A stretch of 64,000 nt of DNA. Origin: Flagellimonas marinaquae (GTDB lineage Bacteria; Bacteroidota; Bacteroidia; Flavobacteriales; Flavobacteriaceae). Position numbers and translations under genes: made by a program. Below the pieces are notes generated by a model. That model had not been told where the DNA came from. It was given only the letters and a program-made list of their open reading frames with translations, and did not search any database. Of this stretch, positions 1 through 7,171 are shown piece after piece. The DNA lies in contig NZ_RZMZ01000015.1 of NCBI RefSeq assembly GCF_003992675.1, positions 620,001 through 684,000 of the forward strand, read 5' to 3'. Each line of letters starts with the position of its first letter. Positions within the stretch are counted from its first letter, which is position 1.

Positions 1-445
1 ACAGGACATGGTGATGAAGTCTTTTTCGGATGCTTGGAATTCTTTAGTGGAAGATTTGGGCCCCGACCCAAGCCAATGGACCTGGGATAAACTGCACACC
101 CTTGAGCATCCACACCCATTTGGGCAAGTGGAGTCCTTACGAAGCTATTTCAACGTAGGTCCGTTTCCTGTGGAAGGAACTCGAGAAGTGATCAATAATC
201 TTGCTTTTCCATATGACAGTACAGGTTTTTATAAAGTAAACTCAGGCCCATCCACTCGAAGAATCATCGATTTTTCCGATGTGGAGAACAGCATCAGCAT
301 CTTGCCTACCGGCCAGTCGGGAAATCCGTTCAGCGAGCATTATCAGGATCAAGCCCAAATGTACGTGAATGGGGAGTTCCGTAAAATGATGATGAACAAG
401 CAAGAAATTGAAGAAACCGCGTCGTCCATTTTGACCTTTCGTTAA
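1..445 (+). CDS. Penicillin acylase family protein, C-terminal end (5' truncated by window)
   Basis: The reading frame is open to the left edge, so this is only the last ~147 residues of a larger gene. The visible part resembles the end of the beta chain of penicillin acylase (Ntn-hydrolase) proteins: a conserved GPSTRRIIDFSD segment, then LPTGQSGNPFSEHY and a closing stretch with alternating Met and Lys. Family members are secreted or periplasmic enzymes that hydrolyse amide bonds such as acyl-homoserine lactones or beta-lactam side chains; the substrate cannot be told from this part. The catalytic N-terminal Ser of the beta chain lies outside the window. Family assignment is fairly sure, function is not. 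Confidence 0.8.
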   Translation, partial: QDMVMKSFSDAWNSLVEDLGPDPSQWTWDKLHTLEHPHPFGQVESLRSYFNVGPFPVEGTREVINNLAFPYDSTGFYKVNSGPSTRRIIDFSDVENSISILPTGQSGNPFSEHYQDQAQMYVNGEFRKMMMNKQEIEETASSILTFR

Positions 446-452
446 CCCAGCA

Positions 453-490
453 GGGGCATTCGTCAATTCAAAAGGGGCATCCGTCAATTG
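453..490 (+). promoter_or_regulatory. Two 21-bp-period direct repeats upstream of comM (LytTR-like box)
   Basis: Two copies, GGGGCATTCGTCAATT at 453-468 and GGGGCATCCGTCAATT at 474-489, start exactly 21 bp (two helical turns) apart and match at 15 of 16 bases. They lie about 60 bp upstream of the comM start. The same unit occurs, in the same orientation to its gene, upstream of a lipoprotein gene (35592-35649). Direct repeats with this period are typical of LytTR-domain regulators; the binding protein is inferred. A weak -7-like sequence TACATTTT lies at 518-525. Confidence 0.6.
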
Positions 491-551
491 AGCACCATTT
501 CTTGAACATAGATTGTTTACATTTTCAGTCTTTTTCAATTAGAAACAGTTT

Positions 552-2087
552 ATGCTCACAAAAGTTTACGGAAGTGCCGTTTTCGGCATAGAGGCCACCA
601 CCATCGTTGTGGAGGTCAATATCGACAAAGGAATTGGGTATCATTTGGTGGGATTACCGGATAACGCCATCAAGGAAAGCAATTTTCGGATTGCGGCTGC
701 CCTTCAGAACAACGATTACCGAATTCCCGGTAAAAAAATCACCATCAACATGGCTCCGGCCGATATGCGCAAAGAAGGTTCGGCCTACGATTTAACGCTG
801 GCTATAGGAATTTTGGCAGCATCTGGACAGATTCGTTCTGAAAACATTGAAAACTACTTGATTATGGGAGAGCTTTCTTTGGATGGAAGCCTACAACCCA
901 TAAAAGGTGCCCTTCCCATTGCCATAAAGGCCCAGCAAGAAGGTTTTGAAGGCTTTATCCTACCCAAGGAAAATGCCTACGAAGCAGCTGTGGTCTATGG
1001 ACTGAAAGTATATGGCGTGGAAAGCATTAAGCAGGTTATCGATTTCTTTGATGCCGACCTTCCTCTGGAACAAACCGTGGTGGATACCCGCAAAACGTTT
1101 TACGAGCAACAGTACCTGCCAGAATTTGACTTTGCCGATGTAAAAGGTCAGGAAAGCATAAAGCGGTGTATGGAGATTGCGGCTGCCGGGGGACATAATA
1201 TTATTTTGATTGGTCCGCCAGGAGCAGGGAAAACCATGTTGGCCAAGCGTTTGCCGTCCATTTTGCCGCCCATGACCTTGCACGAGGCCTTGGAGACCAC
1301 CAAAATACACAGTGTGGTGGGCAAGGTAAAAAACAAAGGCTTAATGAGCCAACGGCCTTTCCGTAACCCGCACCATACCATTAGCAGTGCTGCTTTGGTA
1401 GGCGGGGGCAGTTATCCACAGCCAGGTGAAATTTCCTTGGCACATAATGGTGTTCTCTTTTTGGATGAACTCCCCGAATTTGAACGACGTGTGTTGGAAG
1501 TGATGCGACAACCCATGGAGGATAGGGAAGTCACGATAGCGAGGGCCCAATTTACGGTAACCTATCCCAGTAGTTTTATGCTGGTGGCGAGCATGAATCC
1601 CAGTCCTGGAGGGTATTTTAACGACCCTGATGCCCCCGTTACATCATCACCAGCAGAAATGCAACGGTATCTAGGTAAAATATCGGGCCCTTTATTGGAC
1701 AGGATAGATATTCATATCGAAGTTACTCCCGTTCCTTTTGACAAATTGTCGGAAGAAAGAAGAGGGGAAAGCAGTGTGGTCATCCGGAAAAGAGTGGAAG
1801 CCGCAAGAGACCTCCAGACCCAAAGGTTTGGCGATGTTGAAGGTATTCATTACAATGCCCAAATGGGAACCAAGCATATTCGGGAATTTTGTAAACTGAA
1901 CGATTCATCCAAGAATCTTTTGAAGGAAGCCATGCAACGATTGAATCTGTCGGCTAGGGCCTACGACAGGATCTTAAAGGTTTCTCGTACCATTGCCGAC
2001 TTGGAAGGGTCCCAGGATGTGGTGGAAAACCATATTTCGGAAGCAATTCAATATAGAAGTTTGGATAGAGAAGGGTGGTTGGGCTGA
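552..2087 (+). CDS. comM: YifB/ComM family Mg-chelatase-like AAA+ ATPase
   Basis: The product is a 511-residue AAA+ ATPase of the YifB/ComM family. In other bacteria ComM is a hexameric helicase that promotes branch migration during natural transformation. The order is the N-terminal ChlI-like domain (about 1-170, with the GIGYHLVGLPDNAIKESNFR start region), the Mg-chelatase ATPase core with Walker A GPPGAGKT at 221-228 and Walker B FLDELPEF, then the C-terminal Mg-chelatase domain with SARAYDRILKVSRTIADL. The length is normal for the family. The first ATG in frame fits family starts. The gene stands alone; upstream are paired direct repeats that suggest specific transcriptional control. The family is certain, and a role in transformation here is inferred. 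Confidence 0.93.
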   Translation: MLTKVYGSAVFGIEATTIVVEVNIDKGIGYHLVGLPDNAIKESNFRIAAALQNNDYRIPGKKITINMAPADMRKEGSAYDLTLAIGILAASGQIRSENIENYLIMGELSLDGSLQPIKGALPIAIKAQQEGFEGFILPKENAYEAAVVYGLKVYGVESIKQVIDFFDADLPLEQTVVDTRKTFYEQQYLPEFDFADVKGQESIKRCMEIAAAGGHNIILIGPPGAGKTMLAKRLPSILPPMTLHEALETTKIHSVVGKVKNKGLMSQRPFRNPHHTISSAALVGGGSYPQPGEISLAHNGVLFLDELPEFERRVLEVMRQPMEDREVTIARAQFTVTYPSSFMLVASMNPSPGGYFNDPDAPVTSSPAEMQRYLGKISGPLLDRIDIHIEVTPVPFDKLSEERRGESSVVIRKRVEAARDLQTQRFGDVEGIHYNAQMGTKHIREFCKLNDSSKNLLKEAMQRLNLSARAYDRILKVSRTIADLEGSQDVVENHISEAIQYRSLDREGWLG

Positions 2088-2102
2088 TTTACACCGTGTA
2101 TT

Positions 2103-2176
2103 AAAGGACAACCTGCAATCCGAAAATGAAAAATATACTATGGGTTTATCATCAAATCCATAGTTTAAGGTCCTTT
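2103..2176. repeat. Nested inverted repeats in the gap after comM
   Basis: Outer arms AAAGGAC (2103-2109) and GTCCTTT (2170-2176) enclose a second pair, ACTATGG (2137-2143) and CCATAGT (2158-2164). No U-tract follows, so this is not a standard terminator. It could be a structured 3' end of the comM transcript or chance. The rest of the 191-bp gap shows nothing recognisable. Confidence 0.3.
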
Positions 2177-2278
2177 CAAGAAAAGATATGCAGCGATTAC
2201 GTTAAATATAGCTAAAACCCCTGTTGGCAAGACTTTTAAATGCTAATTTCGCTCCGTTTTTGAAAAAAATAAGGGAAC

Positions 2279-2689
2279 ATGCAGTTTGTAGAGTTGAACC
2301 CCATGGGAAATTTTGACCCTTGGGAGCTGGAGAAGATAGATGAGTTGCTACATCAGGAAATCAAAGAATCGCTAAGCAATCGATTGGTCTTTGAAAATGA
2401 AGAGGTAAAACTTTGGGATTTATGCCTAATGCCCGGAGAACGCCTTAATTTTAGAAAGCACAACACCAATTACGGTTGGGTCTGCACCACAGGCGGCTTG
2501 ATGATTACACGGTACGGGAATGGTAAAATCGATATGATCAAGTTAAACCCGGGGGACACTGAGTATTTTGAAAATCGCGGTAAAAACTACGTCAACGATT
2601 TGGAAAATATCGGCGAAGCCACAGTGGTCATCAACATCTTGGAATACAAGGAAAGCAAAAAGGAGAACAGTCTTCAGTTTTCCAACTAA
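2279..2689 (+). CDS. Small cupin-like protein of unknown function
   Basis: This encodes a 136-residue soluble protein without signal peptide. The middle (about 45-125) has the look of a single cupin barrel: LCLMPGERLNFRKHNTNYGW, a glycine-rich turn, then LNPGDTEYF and a final beta strand VVINILEYK. The usual metal-binding HxH is reduced to a single His-Asn pair (KHNTN), so metal binding is uncertain. The tail is charged. The 3' end overlaps the convergent gene at 2686-3129 by four bases. The substrate is not known; only the fold is proposed. Confidence 0.6.
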   Translation: MQFVELNPMGNFDPWELEKIDELLHQEIKESLSNRLVFENEEVKLWDLCLMPGERLNFRKHNTNYGWVCTTGGLMITRYGNGKIDMIKLNPGDTEYFENRGKNYVNDLENIGEATVVINILEYKESKKENSLQFSN

Positions 2690-3129
2690 ATGGCCTTTAT
2701 ATTCGCTTTTAGTCCTTCTACAATTCCTATGATATTCTCCACGGTTTCGTCCAAATAGTACTTAATGGCCAAATGGGGAATCCTAACAGTGGTAAAACCA
2801 TTCTTAAACGAGTGCATGGCATCTTCCAAGTCGTTTATGGCCTGTTCGTGGGTAATCATGTTGTAGTTTTGGTCGATTTCAATATTCAGTTTCACTCTGG
2901 AAATTGCGATATCCACCGATTTTTTTCCGTCCCACCATTCCAACATCGGATGTAAACCGGCTTCTTTGAGGGCATAGAATAAATGAATGGCTTCAATAGG
3001 GGTGTTATTGTTCAATATCACTCTTTTGATAAGCTTTGTATGTCTTTCACAGAGTGTAACACCCAAAGATTCCTTGGAAACTTTATATTGATGGGGGTCA
3101 AGGCCTTTGCCACAATCCTTACATATCAT
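2686..3129 (-). CDS. Zinc-ribbon plus restriction-nuclease-like domain protein (hypothetical)
   Basis: The 147-residue product starts with MICKDCGKG followed by a CERH pair, together a likely C-x2-C/C-x2-H zinc-binding knuckle (residues 3-30). The rest looks like a small PD-(D/E)xK nuclease fold: VDIAI, then LNIEIDQNYN (an ExD after a beta strand), then a helix and a GFTTVRIPHL strand, the same order as DUF559/Vsr-type nucleases. The QNYN in place of the usual GxxH makes activity uncertain. It is a lone minus-strand gene, convergent with the cupin gene. This is a fold-level inference from reading the sequence; no function is claimed. Confidence 0.55.
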   Translation of the reverse strand: MICKDCGKGLDPHQYKVSKESLGVTLCERHTKLIKRVILNNNTPIEAIHLFYALKEAGLHPMLEWWDGKKSVDIAISRVKLNIEIDQNYNMITHEQAINDLEDAMHSFKNGFTTVRIPHLAIKYYLDETVENIIGIVEGLKANIKAI

Positions 3130-3310
3130 AGGTATTAGTCAAGTTTAGGTCTCAATAAGATTTGGTATTACCATAACTTTCAGTTTTTCGAAATCGTATA
3201 AAAAATCGATGTACGGCATCCCACTTTTAGACGAATGGCACTTTTTCGGATGAAATGCAGGTTTTGTCCTTTTATCCTTTTAATTTAAGCCCTCCAAAAC
3301 CAAAGCATCC

Positions 3311-4507
3311 ATGTTTAAAAAAATAGGACCGGGAGTTCTAGTGGCAGCAGCCTTTGTTGGACCGGGAACCATAACCATGTGCACTCTAGCAGGAGCAAGC
3401 TTTGGGTATGCTTTGCTGTGGGCCCTGTTAGTGTCTGTAATTGCTACGATTGTATTGCAGGGAATGGCAGGAAGGATTGGTCTTGTATCCCAAAGTGGAC
3501 TGGTGGATGTGGTCCGCGAAGAACTGCAAACACCATGGGTCAGAAACAGTGTAATCGCCATTGTACTTGGTGCTATCTTGGTAGGCAATGCCGCCTATGA
3601 AGCAGGGAATATTGGTGGGGCCACTTTAGGATTGGAGCAGTTGTTGCCTCATCCCCAAGTAAAATCCTTTTTGCCCGCAATAATGGGTGGGATTATTTTT
3701 CTACTGTTGTGGTTTAGCAATTATAAGGCTTTGGAAAAAATATTTGTGGCTCTGGTCGGTATTATGGGCGTTAGTTTTGTCGTTTGTGCCATCATCACCC
3801 AACCATCAATTGGGGAAATAGTAAAGGGAATGTTTGTTCCCAAACTACCGGAGAACGGATTACTTACGGTAATTGCCTTGGTAGGGACCACAGTGGTTCC
3901 ATATAACCTTTTTTTACATGCCTCCTTGGTCAAGGAAAAATGGAAATCCAAAAGCGATCTGAAAGCAGTGAACTGGGACACCCTTATTTCCATTGGGTTG
4001 GGCGGATTGGTTTCCATGGCCATCTTGGTTACCGCTGCGGCCGCTCCCATTTCCGAAATCGACGATGCTTTGGATATGGCCAAGGCCTTGGAGCCTTTAT
4101 TTGGCGAAATGGCATTTCTATTCATGTCAATGGGGTTGCTGGCGGCCGGAATAACCTCCGCGATAACGGCACCCTTGGCTGCGGCTTACGTGGCAGCTAG
4201 TTGTTTTGGTTGGGAGGGAGGCATGCAACACAAAAAGTTTAAGGCAGTTTGGGCCACGGTCCTCCTTTGTGGGGTTGTTTTTCTCTCTTTTGATATAAAA
4301 CCCATCGAAGTCATTCAATTTGCACAAGTGGCCAACGGAGTTTTACTTCCCGTAATGGCCATTTTGCTCCTATGGGTTGTAAACAAAAAATCGGTGATGG
4401 GCGAACATCGAAATTCTGTGGTTCAGAATGTATTTGGTGCGGCAATCGTCCTTTTTTCCATATTTCTTGGGGCAAAAAGTATATTTAAGGTGATAGGCTT
4501 GTTTTAA
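3311..4507 (+). CDS. Nramp-related membrane transporter of the 5-oxoprolinase operon (YcsG-like)
   Basis: A 398-residue polytopic membrane protein with about eleven hydrophobic segments and the Nramp fold pattern. Where true Nramp metal transporters have DPGN in helix 1, this protein has GPGT (17-20). In helix 6, MPHN is replaced by VPYN (196-199). The Asp, Asn and Met that hold Mn/Fe are therefore missing, so metal transport is unlikely. The next gene, pxpA, starts at the base after its stop codon. Bacillus subtilis has a comparable neighbourhood, where the Nramp-like ycsG sits beside ycsF (pxpA), kipI and kipA. Uptake of 5-oxoproline or a related small acid is a reasonable guess from context. 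Confidence 0.85.
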   Translation: MFKKIGPGVLVAAAFVGPGTITMCTLAGASFGYALLWALLVSVIATIVLQGMAGRIGLVSQSGLVDVVREELQTPWVRNSVIAIVLGAILVGNAAYEAGNIGGATLGLEQLLPHPQVKSFLPAIMGGIIFLLLWFSNYKALEKIFVALVGIMGVSFVVCAIITQPSIGEIVKGMFVPKLPENGLLTVIALVGTTVVPYNLFLHASLVKEKWKSKSDLKAVNWDTLISIGLGGLVSMAILVTAAAAPISEIDDALDMAKALEPLFGEMAFLFMSMGLLAAGITSAITAPLAAAYVAASCFGWEGGMQHKKFKAVWATVLLCGVVFLSFDIKPIEVIQFAQVANGVLLPVMAILLLWVVNKKSVMGEHRNSVVQNVFGAAIVLFSIFLGAKSIFKVIGLF

Positions 4508-5251
4508 ATGATACAGTATACGGTAGATATCAATTGTGATGTAGGTGAAGGTGTTGGCAATGAGGCTGATATTTTCCCATATATCAGTTCGTGCAACATT
4601 GCATGCGGCGGACATGCAGGGGATACTGAAATGATGTACAGGGTAGTTTCTTTGGCCAAGCGGCATCGGCTCAAGGTAGGAGCGCATCCATCATACCCGG
4701 ATAAAACCAATTTTGGCCGGGAGGTAATGGATATTTCCAATGAGGATTTAGTGCAAAGTATTCAAAAACAATTGTCCGATTTTGATGCAGTGTTACAGCA
4801 AGAAGAAGTAACACTACATCATATTAAGGCCCATGGAGCGCTGTACAATCAAACTGCAAAGGATAAGGAGTTGGCAAAAGTATATTTGAATGCCATTAAA
4901 GATTATAAAGAGAAAGCGGTTTTATTTGTTCCTTTTGGTTCGGAAATCTCAATGGTAGCTCAAAAGGAGGGGTTTGAGGTTCGGTTTGAGGCCTTTGCGG
5001 ACAGAAATTACAATCCAGATTTATCGCTTGTTTCCAGAAAAGAATCCAATGCATTGATTGAAGAACCCGAAGCGGTTTTACAGCATATATTGCCCATTAT
5101 AAAAAAGGGTAAAGTGTTGGCCATGAATGGTGAACCCTGTCGAATTCAGGCAGACACATTTTGTATCCATGGCGATACGGTTTCGGCATTGAAAATATTA
5201 ATGTATCTTTCTAAAGAATTACCCCGAAACCAGGTGCAATTAGCAAAGTGA
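4508..5251 (+). CDS. pxpA: 5-oxoprolinase subunit A (LamB/YcsF family)
   Basis: PxpA is one of three subunits of the prokaryotic ATP-dependent 5-oxoprolinase, which opens 5-oxoproline (pyroglutamate) to glutamate in the cytoplasm. The 247-residue product shows the family signature from its start: DINCDVGEGVG, ISSCNIACGGHAGD, VGAHPSYPD and later HHIKAHGALYN and CIHGDT. The length matches the family (about 245-255). Its ATG follows the transporter stop codon directly, and its TGA overlaps the GTG start of pxpB, so the genes are translationally coupled. Confidence 0.95.
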   Translation: MIQYTVDINCDVGEGVGNEADIFPYISSCNIACGGHAGDTEMMYRVVSLAKRHRLKVGAHPSYPDKTNFGREVMDISNEDLVQSIQKQLSDFDAVLQQEEVTLHHIKAHGALYNQTAKDKELAKVYLNAIKDYKEKAVLFVPFGSEISMVAQKEGFEVRFEAFADRNYNPDLSLVSRKESNALIEEPEAVLQHILPIIKKGKVLAMNGEPCRIQADTFCIHGDTVSALKILMYLSKELPRNQVQLAK

Positions 5252-5982
5252 AAAGTTACCCCATCAGTATTAAGCCCTATGGAGAAAGAGCTGTTCTAGT
5301 TGAATGGCCCAAAGAGGTGAGTGAATCCATTTTGGCGGACATTCTCGATTTTATGGACGCTTTTAAGGAGCTGAAAACCCCAGGTTGGGAAATGTCTGTG
5401 GCCTATAATACCTTGACCATGGTCTATAACCAAGACCATATCGATTTTGAGGATACCAAGAATATGATCTTGGAGTGCCATGAAAAACAGGCTAAATCCA
5501 AAACAGAACGGATACAGCATTTATGGACACTGCCTGTTTGCTATGATCTGGAATTTGGAATGGACCTGGAGGAGGCTTCAAAAGTGTTGGGGTTATCTCC
5601 AGAAGCACTTATTGAACAGCATACCTCGTACCAGTATGTCGTTTACGGCATAGGCTTTTTGCCGGGCTTTATGTATTTAGGCGGACTCCCTTCCCATTTG
5701 GAAATTCCCCGTCGTGCAGAGCCAAGATTAAAGGTTCCGAAGGGCTCTGTAGGACTTGCCAGCAAGCAAACCGGAATTTATCCACAAGATTCTCCGGGTG
5801 GATGGAACATTATCGGTAACTGTCCAGTGGATTTGTTCGACCCTAAAAAGGAGGACCCTTGCTTTGTTAAGGTGGGAGACAAGATACAGTTTGAACGTAT
5901 TTCCAAAGCCGAGTACAAGCTTCACAAAATTGAGGGCGAAGTAGGCATCTATGAACCTGAAAAAGTCGTTTTAAATGCTTAA
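5248..5982 (+). CDS. pxpB: 5-oxoprolinase subunit B (KipI family)
   Basis: PxpB is the second 5-oxoprolinase subunit; the family was first known as KipI, the sporulation kinase inhibitor. The 244-residue product contains the carboxyltransferase CT_C_D domain, including YVVYGIGFLPGFMYLGGLP, IPRRAEPRLKVPKGSVGLA and TGIYPQDSPGGWNIIG. The GTG start overlaps the pxpA stop (GTGA), and no better ATG exists nearby that keeps the N-terminal ferredoxin-like part. The 3' end overlaps pxpC by eight bases. A kinase-inhibitor role is not expected in this lineage. Confidence 0.94.
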   Translation: MKSYPISIKPYGERAVLVEWPKEVSESILADILDFMDAFKELKTPGWEMSVAYNTLTMVYNQDHIDFEDTKNMILECHEKQAKSKTERIQHLWTLPVCYDLEFGMDLEEASKVLGLSPEALIEQHTSYQYVVYGIGFLPGFMYLGGLPSHLEIPRRAEPRLKVPKGSVGLASKQTGIYPQDSPGGWNIIGNCPVDLFDPKKEDPCFVKVGDKIQFERISKAEYKLHKIEGEVGIYEPEKVVLNA

Positions 5983-6814
5983 AGTGTTGAAACCGGGACT
6001 TTACTTGACCATACAAGACCTTGGAAGGTATGGGCATAGGGATATTGGTGTTCCCATAGCTGGGGCCATGGATGTGGAATCGGTAAAAAAAGCCAATCTG
6101 TTGTTGGAGAATGATGAGAACGATGCAGTATTGGAAATCACAATGACAGGTCCTACGCTCCAATTTGATACCGATACGTATATAAGTTTGTCAGGGGCGC
6201 ATATAGCCGCCACCTTGAACAATGAACCCATTGATAATTATACCGTAATCCAAGTACACAAAGGGGATATATTGTCCTATGGCCGCCTAGAGAAAGGTTT
6301 TAGGGGATATTTGGCCGTAAAAGGGGGTTTTCAATCGGAAAAATTGCTCAACAGTCGTTCACAGTTTTACCCGGTTACCAAATCGGCACGACTTAAGGAC
6401 GGTGACGAGGTTCCATATGAAGAGACCAAGTCTTATGAGCCCAAGATATCAGAAGTAAAGATTGAGGAACATTTTGAAAACAGTACACTAAAAGTTTATA
6501 AGGGACCAGAATTTTCATTGTTGTCTGATGAACAGTTGACAGCGATATTCACCAAAACCTACCACGTTTCCAAAGAAAACAATCGGATGGCCTATCAAAT
6601 TTCGGAGCTCATCGCAGAGCATTCACACACCATGCTTACCTCAGGGACCTTACCAGGCACCATTCAGCTCACTCCTGCCGGGCGTATGATCATTCTGATG
6701 AAAGACGGGCAAACTACCGGCGGTTATCCCAGAATATTGCAACTTTCGGAAGCATCCATCTCCATTTTGGCCCAAAAAAAATACGGTGATGAATTGCGGT
6801 TCAAACTGATTTAG
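5975..6814 (+). CDS. pxpC: 5-oxoprolinase subunit C (KipA, biotin-dependent carboxyltransferase family)
   Basis: PxpC is the third 5-oxoprolinase subunit. The 279-residue product carries the CT_A_B domain: LTIQDLGRYGHRDIGVPIAGAMD, then NRMAYQI, TLPGTIQLTPAGRMIILMKDGQTTGGYPRI. The last motif is diagnostic of the family. It is the last gene of the transporter-pxpA-pxpB-pxpC operon and starts inside the end of pxpB. Its length is slightly below the usual 290-340 residues, but the core is complete. Substrate specificity for 5-oxoproline rests on the whole set of three subunits. Confidence 0.93.
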   Translation: MLKVLKPGLYLTIQDLGRYGHRDIGVPIAGAMDVESVKKANLLLENDENDAVLEITMTGPTLQFDTDTYISLSGAHIAATLNNEPIDNYTVIQVHKGDILSYGRLEKGFRGYLAVKGGFQSEKLLNSRSQFYPVTKSARLKDGDEVPYEETKSYEPKISEVKIEEHFENSTLKVYKGPEFSLLSDEQLTAIFTKTYHVSKENNRMAYQISELIAEHSHTMLTSGTLPGTIQLTPAGRMIILMKDGQTTGGYPRILQLSEASISILAQKKYGDELRFKLI

Positions 6815-6867
6815 AAAAACTCCAAAAGCATCCAGAAGAATACAATTATTTTTTGTACCATTGACTT

Positions 6868-6924
6868 ATGAGAAGAAGTAACCAAGTCATCGTAGCTGTC
6901 ATAATTGTCCCAAAAACGGGGTGA
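6868..6924 (+). CDS. Putative ilv operon leader peptide (18 residues, Val/Ile-rich)
   Basis: An 18-codon frame, MRRSNQVIVAVIIVPKTG, starts with ATG at 6868 and ends with TGA at 6922-6924. Seven of eight consecutive residues (7-14) are Val or Ile, two end products of the operon that starts 248 bp downstream. A Pro and a short tail follow, much as in enterobacterial ilv leader peptides. Competing hairpins follow directly (6896-6980). A degenerate -7 box (TA, six T, G; 6847-6855, one T too many) lies upstream. The peptide is read as the sensor of charged Val and Ile tRNAs. It is too short for standard gene callers. Confidence 0.75.
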   Translation: MRRSNQVIVAVIIVPKTG

Positions 6925-6971
6925 TACAGACTTGCTATTGACTTAAAAGGCCTGTATCCCACACGATACAG
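6896..6971 (+). promoter_or_regulatory. Transcription attenuator of the ilvDBNCA operon: competing RNA hairpins
   Basis: Three segments can pair in alternative ways. GATACAG (6923-6929), overlapping the leader stop codon, is an exact copy of GATACAG in the terminator's right arm (6965-6971). Both can pair with CTGTATC (6952-6958). The first pairing gives an antiterminator and the second the terminator. CTGT (6896-6899) and CCC (6909-6911) inside the leader can pair with ACAG and GGG (6919-6921), giving the early 1:2 hairpin. A ribosome stalled on the Val/Ile codons (6886-6909) would cover segment 1 and free segment 2. This is the classical attenuation logic; it is inferred from sequence only. 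Confidence 0.7.
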
Positions 6972-6980
6972 GCCTTTTTT
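6945..6980 (+). terminator. Intrinsic terminator (attenuator terminator before ilvD)
   Basis: A strong stem is formed by AAAAGGCCTGTATC (6945-6958) and GATACAGGCC (6965-6974) with a six-base loop and a run of T to 6980. It lies 130 bp after pxpC and 190 bp before ilvD. Placed after the Val/Ile leader peptide, it is taken as the regulated terminator; it would also stop read-through from the pxp operon. Confidence 0.85.
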
Positions 6981-7115
6981 ATTTCAGAGAAAATTAATTG
7001 AATGTTGGATTTTTAAACCATCTAAAAGTTTGAAAAACAGTAATTTATGTATATTATGTTTCCAGTGAATTTAAACAGGGAACAACTGTTAAAAATCTAG
7101 GGCTTTTTAAACATA

Positions 7116-7123
7116 TATCTTTG
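7116..7123 (+). promoter_or_regulatory. Possible second ilvD promoter (-7 box TATCTTTG)
   Basis: TATCTTTG matches the Bacteroidota -7 consensus TAnnTTTG exactly and lies about 48 bp before the ilvD ATG. No clear TTG -33 element is found at the usual 17-23 bp distance. If active, it would start transcripts after the attenuator and bypass it in part. The remaining bases from 6981 to 7171 hold nothing else recognisable. Confidence 0.4.
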
Positions 7124-7171
7124 AATTACTGCATTTCTTAAAAGAAAACGCAATTTGAATGAATTTTAACA

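Noticed and set aside
3208..3260. A third copy of the LytTR-like direct repeat upstream of the Nramp-like gene
   Set aside because: GACGAATGGCA and similar words occur, but spacing is 22 and 19 bp rather than 21 and the GGGGCAT core is missing.
6945..6980. Simple terminator of the pxp operon only
   Set aside because: It may also do this, but the Val/Ile leader peptide directly upstream and the exact duplicate of the right arm at 6923-6929 are better explained by attenuation.
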